Below are positions 9,368 to 18,704 of a stretch of DNA of 64,000 nucleotides, one piece after another (position 1 is the stretch's first letter; each line of letters opens with the position of its first letter). Position numbers and translations under genes: made by a program. Below the pieces are notes generated by a model. That model had not been told where the DNA came from and ran no database searches. It was given only the letters and a program-made list of their open reading frames with translations. Origin of the DNA: Marinomonas sp. CT5 (GTDB taxonomy: Bacteria > Pseudomonadota > Gammaproteobacteria > Pseudomonadales > Marinomonadaceae); NCBI RefSeq assembly GCF_018336975.1, contig NZ_CP025572.1, forward strand, positions 2,897,930 through 2,961,929, written 5' to 3'.

Positions 9368-10264
9368 ATGTGGTTCAAAAATGCCCAGATTTTCCAATTA
9401 AAAGACACCGAATCACTAGATACCAATGAATTAATTGACAAAATCCCTGAATTCCCTTTGAAGGAATGTGGTTCACAGGAAGAGTTCTCTTTTGGCTGGT
9501 TACCACTTATTCGTAATAGCGAACAATGGAGTCTTGCTAACGGTCGCTGTTTATTATTCCGTGCTGGCAAGGAAGAAAAAGTGCTGCCTTCTGCCGTTGT
9601 CCGTGAAGAACTTGAAGCCAAAGTAGCTGAAATAGAATTAATTGAAGGCCGTAAAGTGGGTCGGAAAGAAAAATCCGACATGAAAGACGAATTAGTTTTC
9701 ACCCTTCGTCCAAAAGCTTTTTCTAAACGCACTGACATCTGGGCTTACATTGATCTAGAAGCAAAAATTCTAGTTCTCAACAGCACCAATGCCAGTATGA
9801 CTGAGCAATTATTCAAACATTTGCAAACCACTTTGGGCAGCTTCCCAATGACACCTTTGCAAGCACAAGTCTCCCCTTCTTCTTTAATGACAGATTGGTT
9901 AACAAAAAACGAAGTCCCAGCGAGCTTAGAAACTGGTGATGAATGCGAAATACAAGATGCCTCTGAAGACAAAGCCACCATACGGTTTAAGTCATTAGAG
10001 CCATTATCTGAGGATGTGACACGCCATTTAGAACAAGGGATGGCGGTGAAAAATCTAGGATTGCGTTGGGCAGACAAACTCAGCTTTGTATTACACGATG
10101 ATCTGACATTACGCAAAATCAAATTTGATGACGCGCTAAAAGAAGCGGCCTTTAATGACTCCCAAGGCGGTGGTTTGTCTGACATGGATGCCAATTTCTC
10201 ACTAATGTCATTGACGATGAGAGAGTTCTTTGCTTCATATCGTTTGTGGTTTGAAATTAATTAA
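9368..10264 (+). CDS. rdgC: Recombination-associated protein RdgC
   Basis: This 298-residue protein matches RdgC (E. coli 303), beginning MWFKNAQIFQL and ending in the conserved LTMREFFASYRLWFEIN. RdgC forms a dimeric ring that binds duplex DNA without sequence preference and limits RecA loading on the nucleoid. Characteristic pieces include EFSFGWLPLI near residue 40, VVREELEAKVAEIE, and the middle ILVLNSTNASMTEQLFKHL. It starts two bases after tdk, and a palindromic hairpin follows its stop codon. Confidence 0.93.
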   Translation: MWFKNAQIFQLKDTESLDTNELIDKIPEFPLKECGSQEEFSFGWLPLIRNSEQWSLANGRCLLFRAGKEEKVLPSAVVREELEAKVAEIELIEGRKVGRKEKSDMKDELVFTLRPKAFSKRTDIWAYIDLEAKILVLNSTNASMTEQLFKHLQTTLGSFPMTPLQAQVSPSSLMTDWLTKNEVPASLETGDECEIQDASEDKATIRFKSLEPLSEDVTRHLEQGMAVKNLGLRWADKLSFVLHDDLTLRKIKFDDALKEAAFNDSQGGGLSDMDANFSLMSLTMREFFASYRLWFEIN

Positions 10265-10274
10265 TCATTCTCTT

Positions 10275-10309
10275 CCAAGCTTTTCCACAGATATCGTGGA
10301 TAAGCTTGG
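10275..10309. terminator. Palindromic hairpin after rdgC, with DnaA-box-like arms
   Basis: CCAAGCTT-T-TCCAC (10275-10288) pairs with GTGGA-T-AAGCTTGG (10296-10309) apart from one T-T mismatch. There is no T-run after it, so termination is not certain. The arms contain TTTTCCACA and, inverted, TTATCCACG, which resemble DnaA boxes. Confidence 0.45.
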
Positions 10310-10540
10310 GGAGAACATTGGGTAAGCGAGATAACATGGCGCTCCTGTAAATTTCAGCCAAAAACGAATGATTCACCTAAGACCCATTAACCTTTATTAG
10401 CAAGAAAAAACGATACTAATTTCAATTTATTTCACTATAAAATCTGCACTCTTAATAAAAATTTAAGACAACGTTATTAAGATAGATTATGTTAAGAAAA
10501 ACCAACTCTTTTCCGACTTTATAGCAGGCTCACCCATTTC

Positions 10541-11707
10541 ATGACCGATCAAATTCAAGAACAAAATATAGCAAAGCGAGTCACTCTCGTTGGCGCCATT
10601 TGGGATGCGTTATTAGGCTTAGCAAAAATAGTGGCCGGATATTTTTCTCAATCCCAAGCTTTGATAGCAGATGGCATTCACTCTTTATCCGATTTGGTCA
10701 CAGACGTATTTGTTTACTTTGCCTCAGCCAACTCTCGCCAAGGTCCTGACGAAAACCACCCTTACGGACACCTTCGCTTTGAAACATTAACCACCGTCTT
10801 TCTGGGCATTGTACTTATTGTGGTTGCGCTGGGTATTGCCTATGAATCCATTAGTGCGGATTCCTCCCGAGCGGAATTTACTTGGTACGGTCTTGCTGCT
10901 CTCATTACAACCATCTTAGTTAAAGAAGCCATTTTCCATTACACCAAAAAAGCCGGTGATAAAATTGGTAGCAAAATGCTGATTGCCAATGCTTGGCACA
11001 GTAGAAGCGATGCACTTTCGTCGGTTGCCGTGCTCATTGGATTATTTGGTGTTTACTTCGGTTATGGCTGGGCCGATATGGTAGCCTCTATCGTCGTAGC
11101 CTTGTTAATCGGCAAAATGGCTGTCAGCATGGTATGGGAGAACTTAGCTGAGCTTGTGGATACCGCACCAGATCCTAAATTGATTGAACAAATTAAAGAA
11201 ACCGCCAACAGTCTAAAACACGTAATGGCCCCCCACGATGTCAGAGCAAGATCCATGGCTGGGAAAATCTACCTAGATATGCACATTCATGTTCCAAGCC
11301 ACGCCAGCGTAAGTGAAGGTCATTATCTTGGTGATTTGGTGGCCTACACGATCAAAAAAGCTCATTCACAAGTAGAAGATGTCATGGTCCACATAGACAC
11401 AGACGAAAAAATTCAAACCGAGAGCTTTCTCCATGAATCCGGCAAACCACCGCATTTAAAACTGCCTGCTCGCCACCAAATATTGGCCGATCTAGGATTC
11501 TTATTACGCCAGCATACTGGCTATGTGGATATTCCCAACTCCCGTTTGCATTATTTAAACAATCAACTTGATATTGAAATTATTGCCAAGTCTGAGAAGG
11601 TTCCCGAAGGTATGAATCCGCAAGAGCTCACCCAGAGAATCCTTCAAGAACTGCAAACAGCTAATTACATAAATAAAGCCACTGTAATGTGGGTCTTTGC
11701 AGAGTAA
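10541..11707 (+). CDS. Cation diffusion facilitator (FieF/CDF-like) metal transporter
   Basis: This 388-residue inner-membrane protein is a cation diffusion facilitator, probably a proton-driven exporter of divalent metals such as zinc, iron or manganese. The N-terminal half has six predicted membrane segments and both histidine/aspartate metal sites of the family: ADGIHSLSDLVTD in helix 2 and NAWHSRSDALSS in helix 5. DENHPYGHLRFE is the conserved loop. The C-terminal cytoplasmic part has VRARSMAGKIYLDMHIHV and VMVHIDTDE, the dimerising ferredoxin-like domain. About 90 further residues follow, making it longer than E. coli FieF (300). Metal specificity cannot be told from sequence alone. Confidence 0.88.
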   Translation: MTDQIQEQNIAKRVTLVGAIWDALLGLAKIVAGYFSQSQALIADGIHSLSDLVTDVFVYFASANSRQGPDENHPYGHLRFETLTTVFLGIVLIVVALGIAYESISADSSRAEFTWYGLAALITTILVKEAIFHYTKKAGDKIGSKMLIANAWHSRSDALSSVAVLIGLFGVYFGYGWADMVASIVVALLIGKMAVSMVWENLAELVDTAPDPKLIEQIKETANSLKHVMAPHDVRARSMAGKIYLDMHIHVPSHASVSEGHYLGDLVAYTIKKAHSQVEDVMVHIDTDEKIQTESFLHESGKPPHLKLPARHQILADLGFLLRQHTGYVDIPNSRLHYLNNQLDIEIIAKSEKVPEGMNPQELTQRILQELQTANYINKATVMWVFAE

Positions 11708-11759
11708 TGTACCAAATCATTGAAGGTCTGCTTACTCAGACCTTCAACACTCTCTGCCA

Positions 11760-13073
11760 TTAATCCTTTGCTTGATCGGTAATAGCGTCATCATTTAAAT
11801 ACCCGGCTGGCAGTGACTTGCTCGTCTTCGCTCCCATCAACTTAAGCTTTTCTGCTCTTGCCAATAAGTTGCCTCGCCCTGCCGTGAGTTTTTTCAAAGC
11901 TGCATCATGGGTACGACTCACGGCATCAAGCTTACTGCCAATGTCATCCATGTCTTGAACAAAACCAGAAAACTTGTCGTACATGGCGCCAGCCTGTCGA
12001 GCGATTTCGATGGCATTTTGACTCTGCTTTTCATTACGCCAAATATTTTGGATCGTACGCAATGTCGCCAACAAATTAGACGGTCCGACAATAATAATAT
12101 TGTGCTCGAAAGCTTCACTAAATAATCCATTATCGCCTTGTAACGCCAGACCAAAGGCCGCTTCAATAGGAATAAACAGAAGCACAAAATCCAATGAAGT
12201 AACCCCAGGCAAATCATGGTACGACTTAGCACTTAGCTCTTTCATATGTCGTCGAACCGCATCCAAATGCTGCTTTAGTGCTCGACTTCGATCTTCTTCG
12301 GTTTCGGCTTCCATGTAGGCCAAATAGCTGATTAGCACCATTTTTGAGTCGACAATGATCTGTTTGCCTTCAGGTAAATGAATCACCACATCAGGCTGTA
12401 AACGTCGCCCTTCTTCCGTTTGATATGAGGCCTGTGTTTCGTATTCGCGCCCTTTTTCTAATCCCGAACGCTCTAATATTCGCTCTAGAATGACTTCACC
12501 CCAACCACCTTGCAGCTTATTTTGGCCTTTTAGGGCATGGGTAAGACTTACCGCATCATCACTGATCTTCTGATTAAGCTGTTGTAATCCTTTAATCTCT
12601 TTTACCAAAGAAAAGCGTTCTCGGGCTTCTTCTTGATAGCTCTTTTCAACACTTTCTTGAAATTTTTGAATTTGCGAACCGAGCGGCGTTAACAAAGAGC
12701 CTAACTGGCGCTCATTTTCTTTTGCTAACTGCTGACCTTGCTGACTCATGATCTCCTGAGCCATTTGCTTAAACTCAGTTTCATTTTGCCTTTTTTGCTC
12801 TCGATAAAAGGCTTCTTTCTCCTGCCACACACTTTGAGCGGCACCAAACTGTTGCTCCAAAGTTAAAGACTCTTTCTCTAAATAATGAATTTGATCCTTC
12901 GCCTGCTCTAAAAGACGCTGTAATTCCTCATTTTGTTGCTGCATTTTTTCCTGTGTGTGCTGCCACTGACGGCGCATAGCCTGTACAATACCACCAGCAA
13001 TACCAGATAGAAGAATCGCGCCGATACAAAAGCCCGATAACACCCAAACTGATTGCGAAAGCCAATCTGTCAT
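11760..13073 (-). CDS. rmuC: DNA recombination protein RmuC
   Basis: This 437-residue protein matches RmuC, a predicted nuclease-fold protein reported to limit inversions at short inverted repeats in E. coli. It has one N-terminal membrane segment (VWVLSGFCIGAILLSGIAGG), a long glutamine- and glutamate-rich coiled coil over about residues 35-185, and the conserved RmuC domain with GWGEVILERILERSGLEKG, PDVVIHLPEGKQIIVDSKM and DFVLLFIPIEAAF. It is convergent with the transporter gene upstream in coordinates and divergent from yigZ, so it is probably a single-gene unit. Confidence 0.93.
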   Translation of the reverse strand: MTDWLSQSVWVLSGFCIGAILLSGIAGGIVQAMRRQWQHTQEKMQQQNEELQRLLEQAKDQIHYLEKESLTLEQQFGAAQSVWQEKEAFYREQKRQNETEFKQMAQEIMSQQGQQLAKENERQLGSLLTPLGSQIQKFQESVEKSYQEEARERFSLVKEIKGLQQLNQKISDDAVSLTHALKGQNKLQGGWGEVILERILERSGLEKGREYETQASYQTEEGRRLQPDVVIHLPEGKQIIVDSKMVLISYLAYMEAETEEDRSRALKQHLDAVRRHMKELSAKSYHDLPGVTSLDFVLLFIPIEAAFGLALQGDNGLFSEAFEHNIIIVGPSNLLATLRTIQNIWRNEKQSQNAIEIARQAGAMYDKFSGFVQDMDDIGSKLDAVSRTHDAALKKLTAGRGNLLARAEKLKLMGAKTSKSLPAGYLNDDAITDQAKD

Positions 13074-13217
13074 ATGAAATAAAACTCGCTATATAAAATG
13101 TCTATTTTTAACAAAGTGAGGTCTTGGCATGACGTCGCGAATAAAGACAATACGAGTCTATTTTTGAATACTGAATTGGCGTTTGCGCCACTCATGCTAA
13201 GGTCTCGATAAGTTTAC

Positions 13218-13835
13218 ATGGATTACTACCTAAGCCCAACACACACGCAACGCTTTGATCTAGAAATAAAAAACAGTCAGTTCATTACGACCGTTGCTCG
13301 AACCAATGGTCGTGATGCCGCCAAAACTTTTATTGAAGAGATACGTCAGCGTTACCCAGATGCCAACCATCATTGTTGGGCCTTTATTGCAGGCATGCCT
13401 AACAACGCCCATTTATGGGATCAAAGTGATGATGGTGAGCCAAAAGGAACGGCGGGAAAACCCATGCTAAATGTGTTGCAACACTCCGACTTTGGCGAAA
13501 CCACGGTCGTCGTTACACGTTACTTTGGTGGTGTAAAGCTGGGAGCAGGCGGTTTAGTAAGAGCTTATAGCCAAGCTGTGCAGGAAGCACTTTCGCAAAC
13601 AGAATATGAAAATATCTATCCACGTCGCCCTGTTCAGTTAAAAATCGCCTACCCTTTACTTGGCAAGGTTGAATATTGGCTTGAGCAGAGCGATATAGAG
13701 ATAACGAACAAAACATACAGTGACAGCATTGTCATTGACCTTGCTGTGATTGAACGTACTTGGCCCGATCATAAATCTACATTGAATGATTTATGCCAAG
13801 GCAGCTTAACTTTAATTGAACCGGACAACGAATAA
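13218..13835 (+). CDS. yigZ: IMPACT/YigZ family protein
   Basis: This 205-residue protein belongs to the UPF0029/IMPACT family (E. coli YigZ, 204 residues). The N-terminal domain carries DANHHCWAFIAG, SDDGEPKGTAGKPML and VVVTRYFGGVKLGAGGLVRAY, the family signatures. The C-terminal DUF1949-like domain follows. Eukaryotic IMPACT relatives modulate translation through GCN1, but the bacterial role is unsettled. It ends two bases before rapA starts, so the two are probably translated from one message. Confidence 0.9.
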   Translation: MDYYLSPTHTQRFDLEIKNSQFITTVARTNGRDAAKTFIEEIRQRYPDANHHCWAFIAGMPNNAHLWDQSDDGEPKGTAGKPMLNVLQHSDFGETTVVVTRYFGGVKLGAGGLVRAYSQAVQEALSQTEYENIYPRRPVQLKIAYPLLGKVEYWLEQSDIEITNKTYSDSIVIDLAVIERTWPDHKSTLNDLCQGSLTLIEPDNE

Positions 13836-13837
13836 CT

Positions 13838-16666
13838 ATGTACCAAACTGGACAAAGATGGAGTAGCCGCAACGAGCCAGACCTCGGTGTAGGCATGATA
13901 GTAGACACACAAAATAAGTCTTTTACATTGCACTTCCCTGACGCGGAAGCAGAACGCCAATACTCGAATGACCAGACCAGCCTTGTCCGTCGCACCTTAA
14001 CCGTCGGCGACCAATTGCATTTTCAAGATGAAACCTTCACCGTCTTGGAAGTCGAAGAAATTGATGACTTAATCGAATACCGCATCAGTGATGATGACGA
14101 CTGGTTAGAAGAGTCCATCATTCAATTTCCACGAAACGATAAAAACGAGCTTGATTCATTACTTGCCCTGTCCCCTGCTCGCCGAATGTGGTTCGACTTA
14201 CGTCGTCACACTCTTGAGCACCAGGCCGCTAATGCCGCCTCTCCGGTACGGGGCTTGATGGGCTTAAAAGCTGAACTACTGCCGCATCAGATTTATCTCG
14301 CGCACGATATCGCCAACCGTCCAAAAGCACGCGCGCTCTTGTGTGATGAAGTCGGGATGGGGAAAACCCTAGAAGCGGGCTTGATCTTGCATCAGCGCCT
14401 ATTAAATGGCCTATGTAAACGCGTTCTGATTTTGACACCAACCAACTTACAACATCAATGGTTGATCGAAATGCTCCGCCGTTTTCATCAGCCATTTTCG
14501 CTTATCAACGAGTCTGTCTATGAAGACTTTATGGACGGTGATGACAATCCATTCGAACAACAGCCATTCGCGATAGCCCCAATTGACTGGGCAAGCCAAC
14601 ACCCGAAAGCGACCCAGCATATGCTGGACGCCGAGTGGGACATGGTTATTGTCGACGAAGCACACCATCTAGCTTGGCACCCAGAAACGCCAAGTATTGG
14701 CTACCAAGTTGTTGCTCGTCTCGCTGCGAAAACAGAGTCACTGTTGCTATTAAGTGCGACGCCGGAACAAACCGGTGAACGTGAGCACTTCTCTCGCCTT
14801 CAGCTTTTGGATGCGGATCACTACCATGACTTTGATCATTACCTAGCTCAGCAGCAAGAGTTTAAAAAAGCCGCTGAACTGGCAGAATCCTTACTGCCGT
14901 TTACCCAAGATAATCACACCGAAACGGCCCTCGATTGGAACGGGGCATTCGGCTCGTACCTACAAGAAGTCAGTGCAAAAGATTGGTACCAAGATCTTTC
15001 CACTCAATCTGGAGCACAACAAACGGAAGCCGCCAAAGAAGCCATTAGCTGGTTAATCGACCGTCATGGTACTGGTCGTGAAATGTTCCGTAATACTCGT
15101 GCTGCAGTGGGCGGTTTCCCTGACCGTTATCTACATTCATACCCACTAGAAAACAACGAGCATTTCGAATCCGCCAACCATCACGTCCAGCCTGAAACCG
15201 AAGTAGCGGATGGCTTGTGGGAAAAAGACCCTCGTTGGAACTGGTTAAAAGAATTCTTAGAATGCCAAGCCGATAAAGTATTGGTTATTTGTCACACCGC
15301 CGACATGGCGCAATGGCTAAACGATCAACTGACCTTTGCTGGCTTCCAAAGCGCCGATTTTCATGAGCAAATGCCACTGATTCATCGTGATCGTGCTGCC
15401 GCTTATTTTGCGGACGAAGATGGCGCGCAAATTCTTGTGTGTTCTGAGATCGGCAGTGAAGGCCGTAACTTCCAATTCAGCCATCACCTTGTCATGTATG
15501 ATTTGCCAGAACATCCAGATCTACTAGAACAGCGCATTGGTCGTCTTGATCGCCTTGGGCAACTCAACGACGTACAAATCCATGTGCCATACATCAAAGA
15601 CAGTGTTCAAGAACGCTTATTCCACTGGTATCACCACGCCCTAAATGCCTTCTGCCGCACAACCGGTTCTGGCGATAAAGTAGAGGAAGCTTTCAAAGAC
15701 AGTCTACACGCCTACTTACACGGCCAAGATGACGATACTGACTTATTAAAAGAAGCAAACATCTACCATGAAGCTTTGTTAAAGCAAATGGAAGAAGGCC
15801 GCAACCGCTTGTTAGAAATGAGCTCATGCCGCCCAGAGCAAGCTCGTGAACTCATTGCTCAAATTAATAATCAAGCAACCAAAGGTTTGCATCACTACAT
15901 AGAACAAGTCACGCACGCGTTCAATATTTACGCAGACTGCATCAATGATGATCCAGATCGCGCTGCATGGTTTATCCGACCTTCAACAGACATGATGTTA
16001 GAGGCACTGCCGGGCATTGAGGAAGAAGGCAAAATGCTGATGTTGGATCGCCGTCAAGCCAGCCAACGTGAAGACGTCGCCTTTGCCACTTGGGAACACC
16101 CATTAATCACTATGTTAATGGACGAAGTGCAAGGTTTTGATTCAGGCAAACTGACTTCCGCCATCTTACCCATCGCCGCACTGCCAGAAGGCACGGTACT
16201 TGTGGAAAGTATGTTTGTCATTGAAGCCACGGCTCACCCACGTTTGAAATTGGCGCAATCTCTGCCAATGACCCCAATGTGGCAACTGTCTGACTCCAAC
16301 GGCAAATTCCTCCATCAGCAATTTACCGCCGATAAATGGGCTGAAAAACTCAAAGGTGTGCCAAACCGTGTAGCAGAACAATGGGTAGCCGCTTTGCGCA
16401 AAAACCTCATTGAAGTTCTGCAAACTCACCAGCTAAATGCTCAAGACCAAGCTCGTCCGATCGTTCACGCAGCGAAAACGTCTTATCAACATCGTTGCCA
16501 AAACGAAATCGAGCGCTTAGTTGAATTAAAAGCATTTAACGACACCATTCGCGATGAAGACATTGAACGTCTTGAAACCAACATGCAAGAAGGTTTGGCT
16601 CGTATCGACGAACACCAAATCCGCTTGGACGCGATTCGTATCATACTCACCACTAAACCGGAATAG
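13838..16666 (+). CDS. rapA: RNA polymerase-associated SWI2/SNF2 ATPase RapA
   Basis: This 942-residue protein matches RapA (HepA; E. coli 968), the ATPase that binds RNA polymerase and recycles it from post-termination complexes. The N-terminal Tudor-like region starts with GQRWSSRNEPDLGVGMI. The Snf2 helicase core has the Walker A box DEVGMGKTLEAG at about 170-181, the DEAH box at 273-276 and LLLSATPEQT as motif III. Motifs V/VI appear as SEIGSEGRNFQF and EQRIGRLDRLGQ. The C-terminal RapA-specific region includes WEHPLITMLMDEVQGFDSG. It sits between yigZ and rluA; rapA-rluA adjacency is also found in E. coli. Confidence 0.95.
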   Translation: MYQTGQRWSSRNEPDLGVGMIVDTQNKSFTLHFPDAEAERQYSNDQTSLVRRTLTVGDQLHFQDETFTVLEVEEIDDLIEYRISDDDDWLEESIIQFPRNDKNELDSLLALSPARRMWFDLRRHTLEHQAANAASPVRGLMGLKAELLPHQIYLAHDIANRPKARALLCDEVGMGKTLEAGLILHQRLLNGLCKRVLILTPTNLQHQWLIEMLRRFHQPFSLINESVYEDFMDGDDNPFEQQPFAIAPIDWASQHPKATQHMLDAEWDMVIVDEAHHLAWHPETPSIGYQVVARLAAKTESLLLLSATPEQTGEREHFSRLQLLDADHYHDFDHYLAQQQEFKKAAELAESLLPFTQDNHTETALDWNGAFGSYLQEVSAKDWYQDLSTQSGAQQTEAAKEAISWLIDRHGTGREMFRNTRAAVGGFPDRYLHSYPLENNEHFESANHHVQPETEVADGLWEKDPRWNWLKEFLECQADKVLVICHTADMAQWLNDQLTFAGFQSADFHEQMPLIHRDRAAAYFADEDGAQILVCSEIGSEGRNFQFSHHLVMYDLPEHPDLLEQRIGRLDRLGQLNDVQIHVPYIKDSVQERLFHWYHHALNAFCRTTGSGDKVEEAFKDSLHAYLHGQDDDTDLLKEANIYHEALLKQMEEGRNRLLEMSSCRPEQARELIAQINNQATKGLHHYIEQVTHAFNIYADCINDDPDRAAWFIRPSTDMMLEALPGIEEEGKMLMLDRRQASQREDVAFATWEHPLITMLMDEVQGFDSGKLTSAILPIAALPEGTVLVESMFVIEATAHPRLKLAQSLPMTPMWQLSDSNGKFLHQQFTADKWAEKLKGVPNRVAEQWVAALRKNLIEVLQTHQLNAQDQARPIVHAAKTSYQHRCQNEIERLVELKAFNDTIRDEDIERLETNMQEGLARIDEHQIRLDAIRIILTTKPE

Positions 16667-16672
16667 CATCCT

Positions 16673-17308
16673 GTGCAGGATACCGTACCGAACTTAGAGA
16701 TATTGTACGAAGACGAATGGTTTGCCGTGATAAACAAACCTGCTAACTGCTTATCTGTGCCCGGCCGTGGCGCAGATAAGCTCGATTCTATCTTGCATCG
16801 AGCAGAATGCTTATTTGGTGAAGCCTTTGCCATACACAGACTGGACGAAGCCACATCGGGCTTAATCCTCGTGGCAAAAACCCACGAATGCCAAAAACGC
16901 ATGTATGCGCACTTTCGTGAACGGGAAGTAAAAAAAGAATACCGCGCCTTGCTGCGCGGTCATCTTTTAGGAGAAAAAGGCGAAGTACGAAAACCACTGC
17001 GCTGCGACTGGCCTAACCGTCCAAGACAGATTATCTGTACTGACGAGTGGAGCAAAGACTCCATCACCTACTGGGAAAAAATGGCTTACGAGAACAATAC
17101 GACTCGTGTTCGACTCGTGCCCTTTACCGGTCGCTCCCACCAACTTCGCGTCCACATGCAAAGCCTTGGGCACTCTATCATTGGCGATGAATTCTACGAC
17201 CCAGAATTTCAGAACGATCCTAGATTATTGTTGCATGCCTATCGGCTGGAGTTTAGGCACCCTTTTACCAAAGCATGGGTAGCCTTTGTCGCGGCTTGTC
17301 CGTTTTAA
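16673..17308 (+). CDS. rluA: Dual-specificity rRNA/tRNA pseudouridine synthase RluA
   Basis: The product has 211 residues from a GTG start at 16673, six bases after the rapA stop; length and rapA adjacency both match RluA (E. coli 219). The enzyme isomerises uridine in 23S rRNA (position 746) and in the anticodon arm of some tRNAs. The family signature with the catalytic aspartate is AIHRLDEATSGLILVAKT. FTGRSHQLRVHMQSLGHSIIGD is the C-terminal family motif. There is no S4 domain, as expected for RluA rather than RluC/D. The specificity assignment rests on size and context. Confidence 0.9.
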   Translation: MQDTVPNLEILYEDEWFAVINKPANCLSVPGRGADKLDSILHRAECLFGEAFAIHRLDEATSGLILVAKTHECQKRMYAHFREREVKKEYRALLRGHLLGEKGEVRKPLRCDWPNRPRQIICTDEWSKDSITYWEKMAYENNTTRVRLVPFTGRSHQLRVHMQSLGHSIIGDEFYDPEFQNDPRLLLHAYRLEFRHPFTKAWVAFVAACPF

Positions 17309-17448
17309 TAACAAATCCTTCTTTATTCCCTCCTCTGTCTTCCAAGGGAAAATCGGAGGATGGGGTTAATCCCTTCTTCAGGTTCCATTCAAACGCTTTG
17401 TATTCGTCAGCTTTTATTCTGCTCTTTAACTCAGGAAAATTGGAACGT
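17309..17448. other. Non-coding stretch with a G/C-rich imperfect palindrome
   Basis: This is the first part of a gap of about 446 bases between rluA and the first small membrane protein gene. It holds CCCTCC...CTTCC followed closely by GGAA...GGAGG (about 17330-17362), an imperfect palindrome that could be a weak terminator or a dispersed repeat unit. I see no credible coding region here. Confidence 0.3.
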
Positions 17449-17712
17449 TTAACTTTTGCTAACGCCTAAAAACCTCAACTCAGAAGATAAATTTCTCAGA
17501 CACACAACTCTTCTTTTGTACCTGCTAATAAAAGCTGCTTCTTGGCTGTGATTTCGTATATCCCATAGGTCAATAGCGTGTTGTCTATTAAGCCAAAACG
17601 CTGATGTATTGCCAAAGGACGCCATTAGTCCTATTTCGATTGATTCGTTTAACACACCACGATTAATAAAGCGGCCCTTTGTTTCCACGATTGACAGCCA
17701 TGATGTTAACAT
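17449..17712 (-). pseudogene. Broken HigA-type antitoxin remnant
   Basis: The minus-strand reading contains INRGVLNESIEIGLMASFG and then NTSAFWLNRQHAIDLWDIRN. These closely resemble the C-terminal half of HigA antitoxins, whose known pattern is NGGVLTAPVAIKLAAALG then NTPEFWLNIQHAVDLWDTRN. The normal N-terminal helix-turn-helix is absent. Just upstream, MAVNRGN, matching the end of the HTH recognition helix, lies in a different frame, so there is a frameshift as well as a 5' truncation. No higB toxin gene is visible on either side. The last residues after about 17530 read as non-homologous tail. I infer a decayed higBA toxin-antitoxin module. Confidence 0.6.
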
Positions 17713-17754
17713 TCTCTCTTGTCACTACCATTATGAAGCTAAAAGACAAACAAG

Positions 17755-18183
17755 ATGCTCTATGTAAAGTCATTTCTCACTATTTTTGCTCTCGTTACAG
17801 TGAGTCTAATGATTGATCGTTTTTTTGAATTTTTTAATATCCCTATTGTGACTTTAGACTTAATCTTCTTACCTGTTTCTGCATTTCTCATCTACTTTTC
17901 CGTAAAACCAAATCTTCTACGTGGAGGCTTTGTATCGGATAATATTATCAACTACTCCACAAAAAAGTTATGTCTTGCAGTACTCATTGTTTTATCGATT
18001 TTAGTGTTATCTTCCGTGTTAATGTATATTGGCTTTAATGAGCCATTATTATTAATGGATGGAAATAGAGGTAAGCTCCATGGCTATTCCTTACTCTTTT
18101 TAGGCTTAGCTTTATTTACTCTCTTCTCACGTTTTGGGTATCTTGCTTTATACAAACGCTACAATTCAAAAAAACGAACTTAA
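17755..18183 (+). CDS. Small four-segment membrane protein, paralogue A1
   Basis: This 142-residue hydrophobic protein is the first of four tandem paralogues, and I do not recognise the family. Four membrane segments are apparent: residues about 5-25, 35-52, 72-93 and 108-130. Two motifs are shared by all four: IPIVTLDLIF after the first segment (about 29-38) and GNRGKLHGYSLLFLG before the last. The C terminus is basic (KRYNSKKRT) and therefore probably cytoplasmic. It most resembles the third gene. The ribosome-binding site is weak (AAAGA). It lies just after a broken antitoxin remnant in an AT-rich stretch, suggesting an acquired block. Confidence 0.75.
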   Translation: MLYVKSFLTIFALVTVSLMIDRFFEFFNIPIVTLDLIFLPVSAFLIYFSVKPNLLRGGFVSDNIINYSTKKLCLAVLIVLSILVLSSVLMYIGFNEPLLLMDGNRGKLHGYSLLFLGLALFTLFSRFGYLALYKRYNSKKRT

Positions 18184-18210
18184 AAGGAATCTTCTTAAAG
18201 GACGAAAGAC

Positions 18211-18654
18211 ATGTACTACATTAAAGTGCTACTTATCATTTTCACATTCGCGATAGTAATTACTATAATAGGCACTGCGGTTGATTGGTTTCTCGCTCTT
18301 TTTGACATTCCAATTGTCGCGATGGATGTTCTCTCAACCTCCTTCTTCCTTTTTGTTATTTATGTCTTACCTAAATTAAAATTAGAAAAATACATAGACA
18401 ACCATGTAATGTACTTTTCGCCATTTAGATTCATTGGCTTTATCATGTTCACTGTGTTCTTCTGCGTAATCGGTGGCGTTTGTGCCTTTCTGGGTTTAAT
18501 TGATCCTTTACATTTAACTCAAGGTCGTGGGGGAAGTGGATTACATGGTTACTCGATGGCTATTTTGGGCATCGCCATTTTTTTGCTCAGCGCCAAGCTT
18601 TTATACTTTGCCATTATCAAACGTTGGAAGTTGAAACACAATAAAATTGACTAA
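18211..18654 (+). CDS. Small four-segment membrane protein, paralogue B1
   Basis: This 147-residue membrane protein is the second of the tandem paralogues, preceded by a good AAAGGA ribosome-binding site. It has the shared IPIVAMDVL motif after the first membrane segment and GLHGYSMAILGIAIF before the last one. The glycine-rich loop is GRGGSG rather than GxRGK. Its tail LLYFAIIKRWKLKHNK is nearly the same as that of the fourth gene (LLYFTVAKRWHIKNKK), so genes two and four form the B type. It starts 27 bases after A1, consistent with co-transcription. Function unknown. Confidence 0.75.
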   Translation: MYYIKVLLIIFTFAIVITIIGTAVDWFLALFDIPIVAMDVLSTSFFLFVIYVLPKLKLEKYIDNHVMYFSPFRFIGFIMFTVFFCVIGGVCAFLGLIDPLHLTQGRGGSGLHGYSMAILGIAIFLLSAKLLYFAIIKRWKLKHNKID

Positions 18655-18704
18655 GCTTAAAAAAGTAGATTATTTATCCAACAAATAGAGGAAGGATATT
18701 TTAT

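Noticed and set aside
9343..10194. Two minus-strand open frames opposite rdgC
   Set aside because: Both are serine-rich antisense shadows of a clearly coding gene.
17330..17362. Imperfect G/C-rich palindrome after rluA as a mobile repeat (MITE or REP element)
   Set aside because: Only one copy is visible in the window, so repetition cannot be shown.
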